Origin: Flavobacteriaceae bacterium
GTDB lineage: Bacteria > Bacteroidota > Bacteroidia > Flavobacteriales > Flavobacteriaceae
Direction: 5' to 3'
Assembly (NCBI GenBank): GCA_022424955.1
Contig: JAKMGK010000005.1
Span: forward strand, 1 to 35,958
DNA length: 35,958 nucleotides
In this document: positions 8,759 through 16,706 of the stretch, piece by piece
Numbering within the stretch: the stretch's first letter is position 1
How the letters are laid out: every line of letters begins with the position of its first letter
Position numbers and translations under genes: made by a program
Notes under the pieces: model-generated
Seen by the model: only the letters and a program-made list of their open reading frames with translations
Told to the model about the DNA's origin: nothing
The model's database searches: none

Positions 8759-9184
8759 TTAAAAATATTTAGCGAAATGAAAACCTATAATGTTAAAACC
8801 TGCATTGTAATAAAATTTATGTGAGGGGGCATTTTGAACATAAGTGTTCAATTCTACTGCTTCACAGCCTTTCGCTTTAGTGTGTTTTTCTATAAATGCG
8901 AATAATTGTTTCCCAATCCCTTTAGAGCGATATGATGGATCAATATAGACGTGATCTGTTTCACAACTTTTCCCAGCATAATGTCTAGTTTGATACCATA
9001 AGCCAGTAATTCCAATAAGTTGCGCCCCGTCATAAACCCCAATACATTCATGATTTTGGGTAAACATTTCTCCAAAACGTTGCTCAAGTATTTGATCTGA
9101 AAATTTGTTTGAAGTAAAATCTTGAATTAATGGAATAATTTCAAGAATATTAGTAGCATCTAACAGCAAAAAATGAATGTTCAT
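8759..9184 (-). CDS. GNAT family N-acetyltransferase
   Basis: A 141-residue acetyltransferase of the GNAT fold. The acetyl-CoA-binding motif A is visible as VYIDPSYRSKGIGKQLF (the RxxGIG/A pyrophosphate loop). Motif B follows with AVELNTYVQNAPSHKFYYNAGF, the typical FY-x-x-x-GF end. The ATG at 9184 is preferred over an upstream TTG at 9190. Substrate unknown. It is divergent from another GNAT gene at 9259, from which it differs clearly in sequence, and it ends 25 bases before the tRNA 5' end. Confidence 0.88.
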   Translation of the reverse strand: MNIHFLLLDATNILEIIPLIQDFTSNKFSDQILEQRFGEMFTQNHECIGVYDGAQLIGITGLWYQTRHYAGKSCETDHVYIDPSYRSKGIGKQLFAFIEKHTKAKGCEAVELNTYVQNAPSHKFYYNAGFNIIGFHFAKYF

Positions 9185-9258
9185 ATGCAATGATACAAAA
9201 AAAATGAACTTTTAATTCAGGCCATTATCTGGATTAATCTTTACCTTGAAGCGTGAAA

Positions 9259-9702
9259 ATGCAATGTGATATAAAAAAAATTTCAGCAGAAAAAACACAC
9301 GCCATAAGGCATCCAATGCTTAGACAAGGTCGCCCGATTGAAGACTGTGTTTTTGATGGAGATAAAGATCCCCAAACGATCCACTTGGGTGCCTTCATCG
9401 AAAACAAACTTGTTGGAATACTCTCTGCCTATCAAAAAAACACTTCTGCTTTTAATGTAAAAGAAAGCTATCAAATAAGAGGTGTTGCGGTTCTTACAAC
9501 AGCTCATCGAAAAGGGATAGGTCGAGCATTAATGGCGCATATAGAGCAGATTTTACAACAAAGAAAAATTGATTTAATTTGGCTCAATGCAAGAATAACA
9601 GCAGTCGATTTTTATACTGCCCTAGCGTACCAACAAAAAGGAAACGCATTCGAAATAGAAGGCATAGGAACACATTACTGTTTTTATAAAATATTAAAAT
9701 GA
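9259..9702 (+). CDS. GNAT family N-acetyltransferase
   Basis: A 147-residue GNAT protein. Motif A is RGVAVLTTAHRKGIGRALM, with the HRKGIGR acetyl-CoA loop, and motif B contains LIWLNARITAVDFYTALAY. The N-terminal part includes IRHPMLRQGRP, a pattern seen in a small GNAT subfamily. The ATG at 9259 is preferred to the in-frame GTG two codons upstream. The stop codon overlaps the start of the M15 peptidase in an ATGA junction (9699-9702), so the two are translationally coupled. Substrate unknown. Confidence 0.88.
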   Translation: MQCDIKKISAEKTHAIRHPMLRQGRPIEDCVFDGDKDPQTIHLGAFIENKLVGILSAYQKNTSAFNVKESYQIRGVAVLTTAHRKGIGRALMAHIEQILQQRKIDLIWLNARITAVDFYTALAYQQKGNAFEIEGIGTHYCFYKILK

Positions 9703-10415
9703 AAAAAAACTTTGCGTTTTATCTTGGTTTATTGGTAGTGCAAAAATTGATAGGTCAAGTCACACTCACTGTTGATTCAGACTTACTCTTGGGGAAAAAA
9801 GAAATCACTACCACCACAAAAGAGTTTACCTTACTTCCACAAGCTGCACTTGCATTCAAAGAAATGCAAACTGCAGCAAAAAAAGATAGCATAGATCTAA
9901 AAGTTGTCTCTAGTTTTAGAAGTTATGCTGCGCAAAAGAGCATATGGAATAGAAAGTTCGAGCGTTTTACAAGAGGAGGTTTAACTGGCCCAGTGGCGAT
10001 TAAAAAAATTATTGAATATTCCACCCTACCGGGTACATCACGTCATCATTGGGGAACAGAGGTTGATCTAATTGATGGAAACAAAAAAGTAGAAGGAGAT
10101 GTCTTACTGGAAGAACATTTTCATCAAGGACTATATCAAAAACTTCATCGATGGTTACAAAAAAATGCTAATCGGTATGGCTTTGAGATAGTATATACTA
10201 AAGACAGTTTACGCAAGGGGTTTTTTTATGAACCCTGGCACTACAGTTATGCGCCACTTTCAAAAGAATTCTTAAAAGGATATCGAGAGAAAGAATTGAT
10301 TTATCGCATAAAACTAGACAGCACCTTACTTGGAAAAGAATTTATTTCACCAGAATTTATCGAGTCCTATTACCGTGAAAATATACTGGGAATCAATCCG
10401 CTATTAAAACAATAG
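9699..10415 (+). CDS. M15 family D-alanyl-D-alanine carboxypeptidase-like (VanY type)
   Basis: A 238-residue exported peptidase acting on peptidoglycan stem peptides. The N-terminal hydrophobic stretch (residues 5-19, ending LIGQ) is a signal peptide. The zinc site follows the family pattern SxHxxGxxxD as S114-R-H116-HWG-TEV-D123, with the second motif E178-P-W-H181. H116, D123 and H181 would bind zinc and E178 act as base. VSSFRSYAAQ at about 70-79 is the conserved substrate-binding segment. It starts in an ATGA overlap with the GNAT gene. Whether it cleaves D,D- or L,D-bonds cannot be decided from sequence. Confidence 0.9.
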   Translation: MKKNFAFYLGLLVVQKLIGQVTLTVDSDLLLGKKEITTTTKEFTLLPQAALAFKEMQTAAKKDSIDLKVVSSFRSYAAQKSIWNRKFERFTRGGLTGPVAIKKIIEYSTLPGTSRHHWGTEVDLIDGNKKVEGDVLLEEHFHQGLYQKLHRWLQKNANRYGFEIVYTKDSLRKGFFYEPWHYSYAPLSKEFLKGYREKELIYRIKLDSTLLGKEFISPEFIESYYRENILGINPLLKQ

Positions 10416-10496
10416 ATTATTTTAATCGCATTAATTTAATTAGACCTTCAAAACTCCTATACTTGTAAGATATTGAGCTGTAAATATTAAAACGAA

Positions 10497-10832
10497 ATGA
10501 AAAAGACATATTACAATCCTGAGGATTTAAAAAAATTTAGCGCTATCACAGAATGGAATGAAGCGCTAGGCGAAAAATTTTTTGAGTATTATGCTAGCGT
10601 ATTCAAAGAAGGACATTTAACTGCTAGAGAAAAATCTTTAATTGCCTTAGCAGTCTCCCATGTAGTTCACTGCCCATATTGTATTGATGCTTACACTAAA
10701 GACGGTTTAGAAAAAGGCATTGAAAAAGAAGAAATGATGGAAGCGGTCCATGTGGGAGCTGCCATAAAAAGTGGTGCGGTTCTTGTGCATGGAGTTCAAA
10801 TGATGAATCGTCACGATCAATTGAGCATGTAA
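10497..10832 (+). CDS. Arsenosugar-associated AhpD/carboxymuconolactone decarboxylase-like protein
   Basis: A 111-residue helical protein of the carboxymuconolactone decarboxylase/AhpD superfamily and first gene of the arsenosugar operon. It keeps the redox motif C59-P-Y-C62 after the helix AREKSLIALAVSHVVH. The histidine that normally follows CxxC in AhpD is Tyr66 here. The ArsS gene starts three bases after its stop. Members found next to ArsS are named arsenosugar biosynthesis-associated peroxidase-like proteins. A thiol-redox role, such as keeping arsenic trivalent or detoxifying peroxide, is my inference and not shown. The upstream gap holds a weak -7-like TATACTTG at 10458-10465. Confidence 0.82.
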   Translation: MKKTYYNPEDLKKFSAITEWNEALGEKFFEYYASVFKEGHLTAREKSLIALAVSHVVHCPYCIDAYTKDGLEKGIEKEEMMEAVHVGAAIKSGAVLVHGVQMMNRHDQLSM

Positions 10833-10835
10833 TCT

Positions 10836-11894
10836 ATGGCTACCAAATCTCTTAAAGCACGTCAAAACGCCTTGTCGAATACTCAGCGGCAATTAGATAT
10901 ATTATCTAGTGGCTTATTTCAAGATGGAACTCTTCCCACTTTTGAAGAAAAAATAAAAGCACATCAACTTGACGCAATTCTACCTAAAACCTTGCAGATA
11001 TTACAAATCAATCTAGGGTATATGTGCAATCAAGTCTGCGCCCATTGCCATGTTGATGCTGGTCCAGACCGAAAAGAAATGATGCTAGACCAAACCCTGG
11101 AAGACTGCCTTAGTGTAATGCGAAACAATTCCATTGAAACAGTGGATCTTACAGGAGGTGCTCCAGAAATGCATCCGAAATTTAGATGGTTTGTTGAACA
11201 AATTCGTGCTCAAACAACCGTAAAAGAAATCATTGTACGGTCAAACCTTACCATTATCATGGCCAATAAAAAATACCATGATTTACCAATATTTTTTGCT
11301 AAGCACAAGGTTCATGTTGTTTCCTCACTACCCTTTTACAAACGTAATAAAACAGACAGACAACGGGGTTCAGGAGTGTTTGATCAATCGATTAAAGCCC
11401 TACTGAAATTAAATGAAGTGGGGTATGGAAAAGTGCATTCTTCTTTAGAATTAGACCTTGTTTACAACCCGGCTGGCGCTTTTTTACCAGGAGATCAGCA
11501 ATCCCTAGAAAACGATTTTAAAATAGCACTTAAAGAAGATTTTGACATCGACTTTAATCAATTATTCACCATTACAAATTTACCCATTAGTAGGTTTTTA
11601 GATTACCTCATCGTATCAGAGAACTATGAAGAATACATGCATACGCTAGTAGACGCCTTTAATCCATTAGCTGCAGAAAATGTCATGTGTACTAACACCC
11701 TTTCTGTTAGTTGGGAAGGTTATTTGTATGACTGCGACTTTAATCAAATGCTTGAATTAAAGGTGGACAGTGATCATCAACACATTCGTGACTTCAATCT
11801 CAATGCACTTGAAAAAAGAAAAATCCATCTTTCTCAACATTGCTATGGCTGTACTGCAGGAGCAGGAAGTAGCTGTCAAGGAAGCATCGCATAA
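10836..11894 (+). CDS. arsS: Arsenosugar biosynthesis radical SAM protein ArsS
   Basis: A 352-residue radical SAM enzyme. The cluster motif is C64-NQV-C68-AH-C71 (CxxxCxxC), followed by HVDAGPDRKEMM and the SAM-contact region TVDLTGGAPEMHPKFRW. The C-terminus has the ArsS signature C336-YG-C339-TAGAGSS-C347-QGS. In many relatives the last cysteine is selenocysteine; here it is an ordinary TGT. ArsS is assigned to 5'-deoxyadenosylation of dimethylated arsenic, the carbon-arsenic step of arsenosugar synthesis, in the cytoplasm. Three bases separate it from the AhpD-like gene and five from the following transferase. Identity is strong because signature and neighbourhood agree. Confidence 0.95.
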   Translation: MATKSLKARQNALSNTQRQLDILSSGLFQDGTLPTFEEKIKAHQLDAILPKTLQILQINLGYMCNQVCAHCHVDAGPDRKEMMLDQTLEDCLSVMRNNSIETVDLTGGAPEMHPKFRWFVEQIRAQTTVKEIIVRSNLTIIMANKKYHDLPIFFAKHKVHVVSSLPFYKRNKTDRQRGSGVFDQSIKALLKLNEVGYGKVHSSLELDLVYNPAGAFLPGDQQSLENDFKIALKEDFDIDFNQLFTITNLPISRFLDYLIVSENYEEYMHTLVDAFNPLAAENVMCTNTLSVSWEGYLYDCDFNQMLELKVDSDHQHIRDFNLNALEKRKIHLSQHCYGCTAGAGSSCQGSIA

Positions 11895-11899
11895 TCTCC

Positions 11900-12505
11900 A
11901 TGATGGGAAATAAATCATTACTCCTTGTTTTTGCTAAAAACCCCACATTAGGGAAGGTAAAAACACGCTTAGCAAAGTCAATTGGAAAAGAAAAAGCCCT
12001 TGAGATTTATAAGGTACTTTTGAAAAAAACAGCTAGCGTACTTAAAACGCTAGAAGTAGATATTCATTTATATTATTCTAACTATATCGAAAAAGACGAC
12101 TTCTTTTCAACAGTTGCGACACAAAAGAAAACACAAATTGGAAAACAACTGGGCGAACGCATGTCTAATGCCTTCCGTGAAAGCCTTATCTCTTATGACA
12201 AAGTAGTCATTATTGGTACAGATTTATGGACCCTCGAAATCCAAGACATTAAAAACGCCTTTAAGGCATTAGAAAATCATGCTGCGGTTATAGGTCCCTC
12301 TGCAGATGGAGGCTATTATCTTCTGGGGTTGACAGAAGTTATGCCACAAATTTTCCTAAATAAACAATGGGGTACCTCTAGCGTTTTACCCAATACACTA
12401 AGTGATTTAAAGTCTGTAAAGCTCCATTTACTCCCAGAGAAAAACGATATTGATACTTTTTCAGACCTTGAAGAACACCCCACCCTAAAAGCATGCATAC
12501 AATGA
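11900..12505 (+). CDS. TIGR04282-type arsenosugar biosynthesis glycosyltransferase (DUF2064)
   Basis: A 201-residue GT-A-like transferase of the rSAM/selenodomain-associated transferase 1 group. The N-terminal motif LLVFAKNPTLGKVKTRLAK is the nucleotide-binding start of the family. VVIIGTDLW is the metal-binding strand, IGPSADGGYYLLGL the family's middle motif, and NDIDTFSDLE its C-terminal signature. Family members sit beside ArsS and are thought to handle a sugar or sugar phosphate in arsenosugar assembly; the reaction is not established. Its TGA stop overlaps the phosphorylase start in an ATGA junction (12502-12505). Confidence 0.9.
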   Translation: MMGNKSLLLVFAKNPTLGKVKTRLAKSIGKEKALEIYKVLLKKTASVLKTLEVDIHLYYSNYIEKDDFFSTVATQKKTQIGKQLGERMSNAFRESLISYDKVVIIGTDLWTLEIQDIKNAFKALENHAAVIGPSADGGYYLLGLTEVMPQIFLNKQWGTSSVLPNTLSDLKSVKLHLLPEKNDIDTFSDLEEHPTLKACIQ

Positions 12506-13314
12506 TCGAACAAATCAATGAAAGTTTGGCTTTTTTAAAAGCCAAAGGAATTAAAGACAATGCCTCAGGAATTATTTTAGGCACTGGATTAGGCGACCTA
12601 GTAGAACACCTCTCCATTGAACTAGAAATTCCTTATGAAGACATCCCTCATTTTCCAAAATCCACTATGGAATTCCATAAAGCTCGCTTGTTATATGGCA
12701 CAATTGAAGGCAAAAAAGTTCTTGTTTTTGAGGGTCGCTTTCACGCCTATGAAGGCTTTAGCTATTTTGAAATCACCTACTCCATTCGATTAATGCATGC
12801 CCTTGCAGTAAAACAACTTATTATTAGTAATGCTGCAGGTGCCATTAACCTGGATTTCAAAAAAGGGGAAGTGATGTTAATTGAAGATCACATCAACTTG
12901 CAAGGAGGCTCCCCTTTAGCAGAAAAAGGAATCGATCAACTAGGGGAACGCTTTGTAGATATGAGTGCACCCTATTCGAAAAATCTAATTGAACGTAGCA
13001 AAAATATTGCACAGGAAAATCAAATTTCATTGCATACAGGAGTCTATGCTTCTGTTATGGGACCCCAACTTGAAACTAGAGCAGAATATCGCTACTTAAA
13101 AATCATAGGGGCAGATGCAGTAGGCATGTCCACCGTTCCAGAAGTCATCGTGGCAAATCAACTACAAATAGAATGTATCGCCTTTTCTGTTTTAACAGAC
13201 GAATGTGACCCAGATAATCTCAAACCCATCGATATCCCAGATATTATGGCTGCAGCCAAAAAAGCGGAACAATATTTGATTATATTGGTCAAACAACTAA
13301 TTTCAACCCTCTAA
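12502..13314 (+). CDS. Purine-nucleoside phosphorylase (PNP/MTAP trimeric family)
   Basis: A 270-residue class I purine nucleoside phosphorylase. It shows the phosphate-binding ILGTGLGDL near the N-terminus, the catalytic region around GRFHAYEG, ISNAAGAINLDFKKGE, MGPQLETRAEYRYL and AVGMSTVPEVIVA. A possible start at 12493 exists, but the ATG at 12502 makes a perfect ATGA overlap with the preceding gene. In this operon a likely job is to remove the adenine from the deoxyadenosyl-arsenic product of ArsS, giving a ribose 1-phosphate with arsenic at C5. That is inference from context; a general purine salvage role is also possible. Confidence 0.93.
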   Translation: MIEQINESLAFLKAKGIKDNASGIILGTGLGDLVEHLSIELEIPYEDIPHFPKSTMEFHKARLLYGTIEGKKVLVFEGRFHAYEGFSYFEITYSIRLMHALAVKQLIISNAAGAINLDFKKGEVMLIEDHINLQGGSPLAEKGIDQLGERFVDMSAPYSKNLIERSKNIAQENQISLHTGVYASVMGPQLETRAEYRYLKIIGADAVGMSTVPEVIVANQLQIECIAFSVLTDECDPDNLKPIDIPDIMAAAKKAEQYLIILVKQLISTL

Positions 13315-13324
13315 TCTAATTTCA

Positions 13325-14293
13325 ATGAGTTATCTCGACGTAACAAAAGATGTATATAAAGAAGCGGCCTTAACCCCAGACGTAGGTTTGTGTTGTACCA
13401 CAACCCCTATATGGCAATTCCCTGGACTATCCATTCCCACCATTATGCAAGAAATGAATTATGGTTGTGGATCAACCGTTCACCCGAGGGATTTAGTCAA
13501 TAATCCAAAAATCCTCTATGTAGGTGTTGGCGGTGGGATGGAGCTTCTTCAATTCGCATACTTTTCAAGACAAAAAGAAGGTGTTATTGGAATCGATGTA
13601 GTAGATGAAATGTTAGACGCTTCGCGGAAGAATTTTGTTTTGGCCGAAGCACAAAACGACTGGTTTCAATCTGATTTTGTTACCCTTAAAAAGGGAGATG
13701 CTCTTCAACTACCCGTCGAAGACGAATCCATTGATGTCGCTGCACAAAACTGCCTTTTCAATATCTTTAAGGTAGAAGAACTAAAAAAAGCACTCGAAGA
13801 AATGTACCGGGTTTTAAAACCCCACGGAAGACTCGTTATGAGTGATCCCATTTGTGAACAACCCATGAATCAAACCCTGAGAGACGACGAACGTCTTCGC
13901 GCTTTATGTCTTTCTGGATCTATTACTTTAAAAGACTATATCAAAATGCTAACCGATGTTGGTTTTGGAACCATTGAAATTAGAGCAAAACGTCCCTATC
14001 GCATCCTTGACAAAAAGCACTACCCCACAGAAGAAACCATCTTTATCGAAAGTGTAGAAGTATGTGCCATTAAAGACCCTATGCCTGAAGATGGCCCTTG
14101 TGTCTTTACAGGGAAAGCAGCGATTTATTTTGGAGACGAAGACTTTTTTGACGATAAAAAAGGCCATGTCCTTTTACAAAATCAGCCTTTAGCGGTATGC
14201 GATAAAACTGCTGGAGCACTAGCAAAAATTAATCGAAATGACCTCTACATCAGTGAATCTACTTTCCATTATGATGGGGGCGGTTGTTGCTAA
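13325..14293 (+). CDS. arsM: Arsenite methyltransferase ArsM (arsenosugar type)
   Basis: A 322-residue SAM-dependent methyltransferase. SAM motif I is YVGVGGGMELLQFA at 65-78, with the acidic GID ending at D91. Cysteines C48 (NYGCGS), C143 (QNCLFN) and C195 (LCLSGS) sit where arsenite-binding cysteines occur in ArsM enzymes. The N-terminal CC (23-24) and the C-terminal DGGGCC are further thiols typical of the arsenosugar-operon form. It would methylate arsenite stepwise to dimethylated arsenic, the substrate for ArsS. It lies ten bases after the phosphorylase and 11 bases before the DUF547 start. The assignment of each cysteine to an alignment column is by eye. Confidence 0.92.
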   Translation: MSYLDVTKDVYKEAALTPDVGLCCTTTPIWQFPGLSIPTIMQEMNYGCGSTVHPRDLVNNPKILYVGVGGGMELLQFAYFSRQKEGVIGIDVVDEMLDASRKNFVLAEAQNDWFQSDFVTLKKGDALQLPVEDESIDVAAQNCLFNIFKVEELKKALEEMYRVLKPHGRLVMSDPICEQPMNQTLRDDERLRALCLSGSITLKDYIKMLTDVGFGTIEIRAKRPYRILDKKHYPTEETIFIESVEVCAIKDPMPEDGPCVFTGKAAIYFGDEDFFDDKKGHVLLQNQPLAVCDKTAGALAKINRNDLYISESTFHYDGGGCC

Positions 14294-14304
14294 ATTATAC
14301 TAAT

Positions 14305-15003
14305 ATGCGCCAAATCTTAACTTCCTTATTTCTCTTGCTATCATTTGTCTTGCTAGGGCAAAAAAACATTCATGAACAATGGACTTCTACCCTTAAAATC
14401 TATCTCGATAGTGAAGGTAATGTAAACTATGTCAAATGGAAAAACGACACGACCGCACTAGATAATTACATTAGTAGTCTCGAAGATAATCCTCCAGCAG
14501 AATATTGGTCAAAAAACGATTCATTGGCCTATTTTATCAATGCATATAACGCAGTAACGGTAAAACTAATCTTAGACAATTATCCCTTAAAAAGCATTAG
14601 AAAGCTTATCACACCATGGCGCTTTAAACGCTTTAATCTCAATGGAAAAAAAGTTTCGCTCAACCACATTGAACATGATGTTTTAAGAAAAATGGGAGAG
14701 CCAAGGATTCATTTTGCCATTAATTGCGCCTCTACCTCTTGTCCTAAATTACTCAACAAAGCTTTCTATTCCCACACCATGGAAAAACAGCTCGAAGCTG
14801 TAACAAAAGATTTTATCAACGATAAAAAAAGAAATCTCATAGGAGAAAAAGAAATGAGTGTCTCGCGCATATTTCAATGGTTTGCAGGAGATTTTGGAAC
14901 AAAGAAAGAGCGACATGCTTTTATACGCCGCTATGCTCAAGAGCCCGTTGATAAAAATGCAAAACTGCGCTTTTTAAATTATGACTGGAGTCTCAACGAA
15001 TAA
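14305..15003 (+). CDS. DUF547 domain protein, exported
   Basis: A 232-residue protein with a signal peptide (RQILTSLFLLLSFVLLGQ), so it is predicted outside the cytoplasm. DUF547 hallmarks are YFINAYNAVTVKLIL at about 81-95 and FAINCASTSCPKL with two cysteines. The ATG at 14305 is chosen because it begins the signal peptide; an in-frame TTG at 14284 overlaps arsM. The function of DUF547 is unknown. It recurs near arsenosugar genes in Bacteroidota, which suggests a role in a late or exported step, but no activity can be assigned. The last 23 bases overlap the following transferase gene. Confidence 0.85.
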   Translation: MRQILTSLFLLLSFVLLGQKNIHEQWTSTLKIYLDSEGNVNYVKWKNDTTALDNYISSLEDNPPAEYWSKNDSLAYFINAYNAVTVKLILDNYPLKSIRKLITPWRFKRFNLNGKKVSLNHIEHDVLRKMGEPRIHFAINCASTSCPKLLNKAFYSHTMEKQLEAVTKDFINDKKRNLIGEKEMSVSRIFQWFAGDFGTKKERHAFIRRYAQEPVDKNAKLRFLNYDWSLNE

Positions 15004-15691
15004 AGAAGGGATCTCTATCATTATCCCAATTTATAACGAGGCCCAACGATTACCAGCGTTTATCACTCTACTTTTCGATACTTTAGAAAGCAATCATTAC
15101 CAAATCATTTTTGTCGATGGAGGCAGTAAAGATGATAGCTGCAAAATTATTGAAGCTAATCCAAATTGCTCTTTAATTCATTCACAAAAAGGCAGAGCCA
15201 TACAAATGAATAAGGGCGCAAAAAAAGCACACTATCCCTTATTGTACTTTATTCATGTGGACTCCATTCCTCCTAAAGGATTTGATCAAATTTTACTTCA
15301 TCAATTTAAGCAAGGTCGAAAAGCGGGATGCTTTCAAATGCAATTCGATCACGATCATGTAGCATTAAATTGGGCTGCTTTTGCTACCAAATATAATACT
15401 AGGTTTTGTCGCAGTGGAGATCAATCGCTTTTTATTGAAAAAAACCTTTTTGAACATCTCAAAGGATTTGATGAACGTTATCATGTTTGTGAAGATGTTG
15501 AATTTATCGATCGCTTATATCAACTCAATCAGTTTACAGTACTAGAGCAAAAGATTACCACTTCTGCAAGAAGGTTTAAAGAAAATGGTATTTGGCGTTT
15601 GCACTTTCATCATGGGTTGATTCATTTAATGCGCTATTTTGGTATTGGCCCAAAGAGACTTTATCAATACTATTCGCGTTTTGTGAAATAA
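14981..15691 (+). CDS. TIGR04283-type arsenosugar biosynthesis glycosyltransferase (GT2)
   Basis: A 236-residue GT-A family 2 transferase, the rSAM/selenodomain-associated transferase 2 type. Motifs in order: SIIIPIYNEAQRLP, FVDGGSKDDS (nucleotide binding), KGRAIQMNKG, FIHVDSIPP (DxD-like metal site), then SGDQSLFI, GFDERYHVCEDVEFIDRL (catalytic acid region) and TSARRFKENG. It is the last gene of the arsenosugar operon and its ATG lies inside the end of DUF547. Expected to add a sugar or polyol unit to the arsenoriboside; the donor is unknown. Its 3' end overlaps the convergent GH113 gene by 22 bases. Confidence 0.92.
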   Translation: MTGVSTNKEGISIIIPIYNEAQRLPAFITLLFDTLESNHYQIIFVDGGSKDDSCKIIEANPNCSLIHSQKGRAIQMNKGAKKAHYPLLYFIHVDSIPPKGFDQILLHQFKQGRKAGCFQMQFDHDHVALNWAAFATKYNTRFCRSGDQSLFIEKNLFEHLKGFDERYHVCEDVEFIDRLYQLNQFTVLEQKITTSARRFKENGIWRLHFHHGLIHLMRYFGIGPKRLYQYYSRFVK

Positions 15692-16671
15692 GTGCGAAGT
15701 ACTTCTTCGGCTAATTTATTTTGTGGCGTAAATCCCATATGATTTTCTCCTCCAGCTGTTGCATGATTTGGAAACCATTTCCAAACAAATCCGCCCTTCC
15801 ACCAAGGTTGAGGCATAAACTCAAGTAGTAGAGCCTCAAGGGCCATCGCCTGCATTTTTGGATTATATTTTTGTGCTTTATCGCTATAATCCCATGGGCG
15901 ACTCAAGGGGTCGTCAATACTGCGGTATCCCATTTCTGTAAAAATAACTGGGCGATTTAATTTTTTAGTCATTTGAGCAATTCCTTTTTTTGTTTGTGTC
16001 CATCTTGTTCGGATATCCTCAAGGGTAACAGGCCTTTTCCCATTTAAGGGGAAATAAGCATTAATACCAATATAATCTAGGGCATCCCAAAATGGTACCA
16101 TTTGATATTGATCCCAATTTTCTGCATAAACTAACTTCCCTTTGTAAACAGTTCTTATCTCAAGAATTAATTCTCGCCAAAACTTTTCCTCTTGCTTAAT
16201 CATAGAGGGTAACTCTGTCCCTATACAAAACAAGGGGAGGTTATGTTGCGCAGCAACACCCGCAAAATGCAGAATAAATTTGCGATAAGAAGTCTTGAAT
16301 GCTTTCCGGGCCTGTTGTGTTTTTGGATTAATCTTCCCAGTATACACCCCTTTGCTAATCCAAATTTGCGGCTTAAGCATGACCTTAATCCCTTTGGCTT
16401 TAAAAAGCAGAATCGTTGCATGGAGTCCTTTTGTCTTTTCTCCCTCCCACTGCCAGGAAGTGTCATAACGCAACATACTATCTACAGCAGATTGCATGTA
16501 TCCAAAGGGCATCAATGTCACCCAATTTGCGCCAACTTCTTGTACAGGAATAATTTGTTCTGCTAGAACCTTTTCTTTTGTACCAACAAAACTTAACCCC
16601 ATGATCTTTTGGCCAAAGGCAAAAGAAGATAAAGCCATCAAAAAGAAGCCAAAAAGAAACTTAATTTTCAT
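15670..16671 (-). CDS. GH113-like glycoside hydrolase, exported
   Basis: A 333-residue TIM-barrel protein with a signal peptide (residues 1-20, ending FAFG/Q), so it works outside the cytoplasm. The likely acid/base is E153 in CIGTELPS and the nucleophile E246 in VIFTEMGYRS, the positions expected for clan GH-A. MPFGYMQ near 54 and FVWKWFPN near 295 fit GH113, whose characterised members are beta-mannanases. It is antiparallel to the arsenosugar operon, so it is not part of that transcript. The substrate is uncertain: mannan is a family-level guess. No sugar-uptake genes lie nearby. Confidence 0.82.
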   Translation of the reverse strand: MKIKFLFGFFLMALSSFAFGQKIMGLSFVGTKEKVLAEQIIPVQEVGANWVTLMPFGYMQSAVDSMLRYDTSWQWEGEKTKGLHATILLFKAKGIKVMLKPQIWISKGVYTGKINPKTQQARKAFKTSYRKFILHFAGVAAQHNLPLFCIGTELPSMIKQEEKFWRELILEIRTVYKGKLVYAENWDQYQMVPFWDALDYIGINAYFPLNGKRPVTLEDIRTRWTQTKKGIAQMTKKLNRPVIFTEMGYRSIDDPLSRPWDYSDKAQKYNPKMQAMALEALLLEFMPQPWWKGGFVWKWFPNHATAGGENHMGFTPQNKLAEEVLRTYFTKRE

Positions 16672-16706
16672 CTCTTTAAGATAGAAAACCTGTTGTATTT
16701 ATTCAA

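Noticed and set aside
15670-16671. GH113 gene as part of the arsenosugar pathway
   Set aside because: It is antiparallel, exported and has a mannanase-like catalytic site; proximity alone is not enough.
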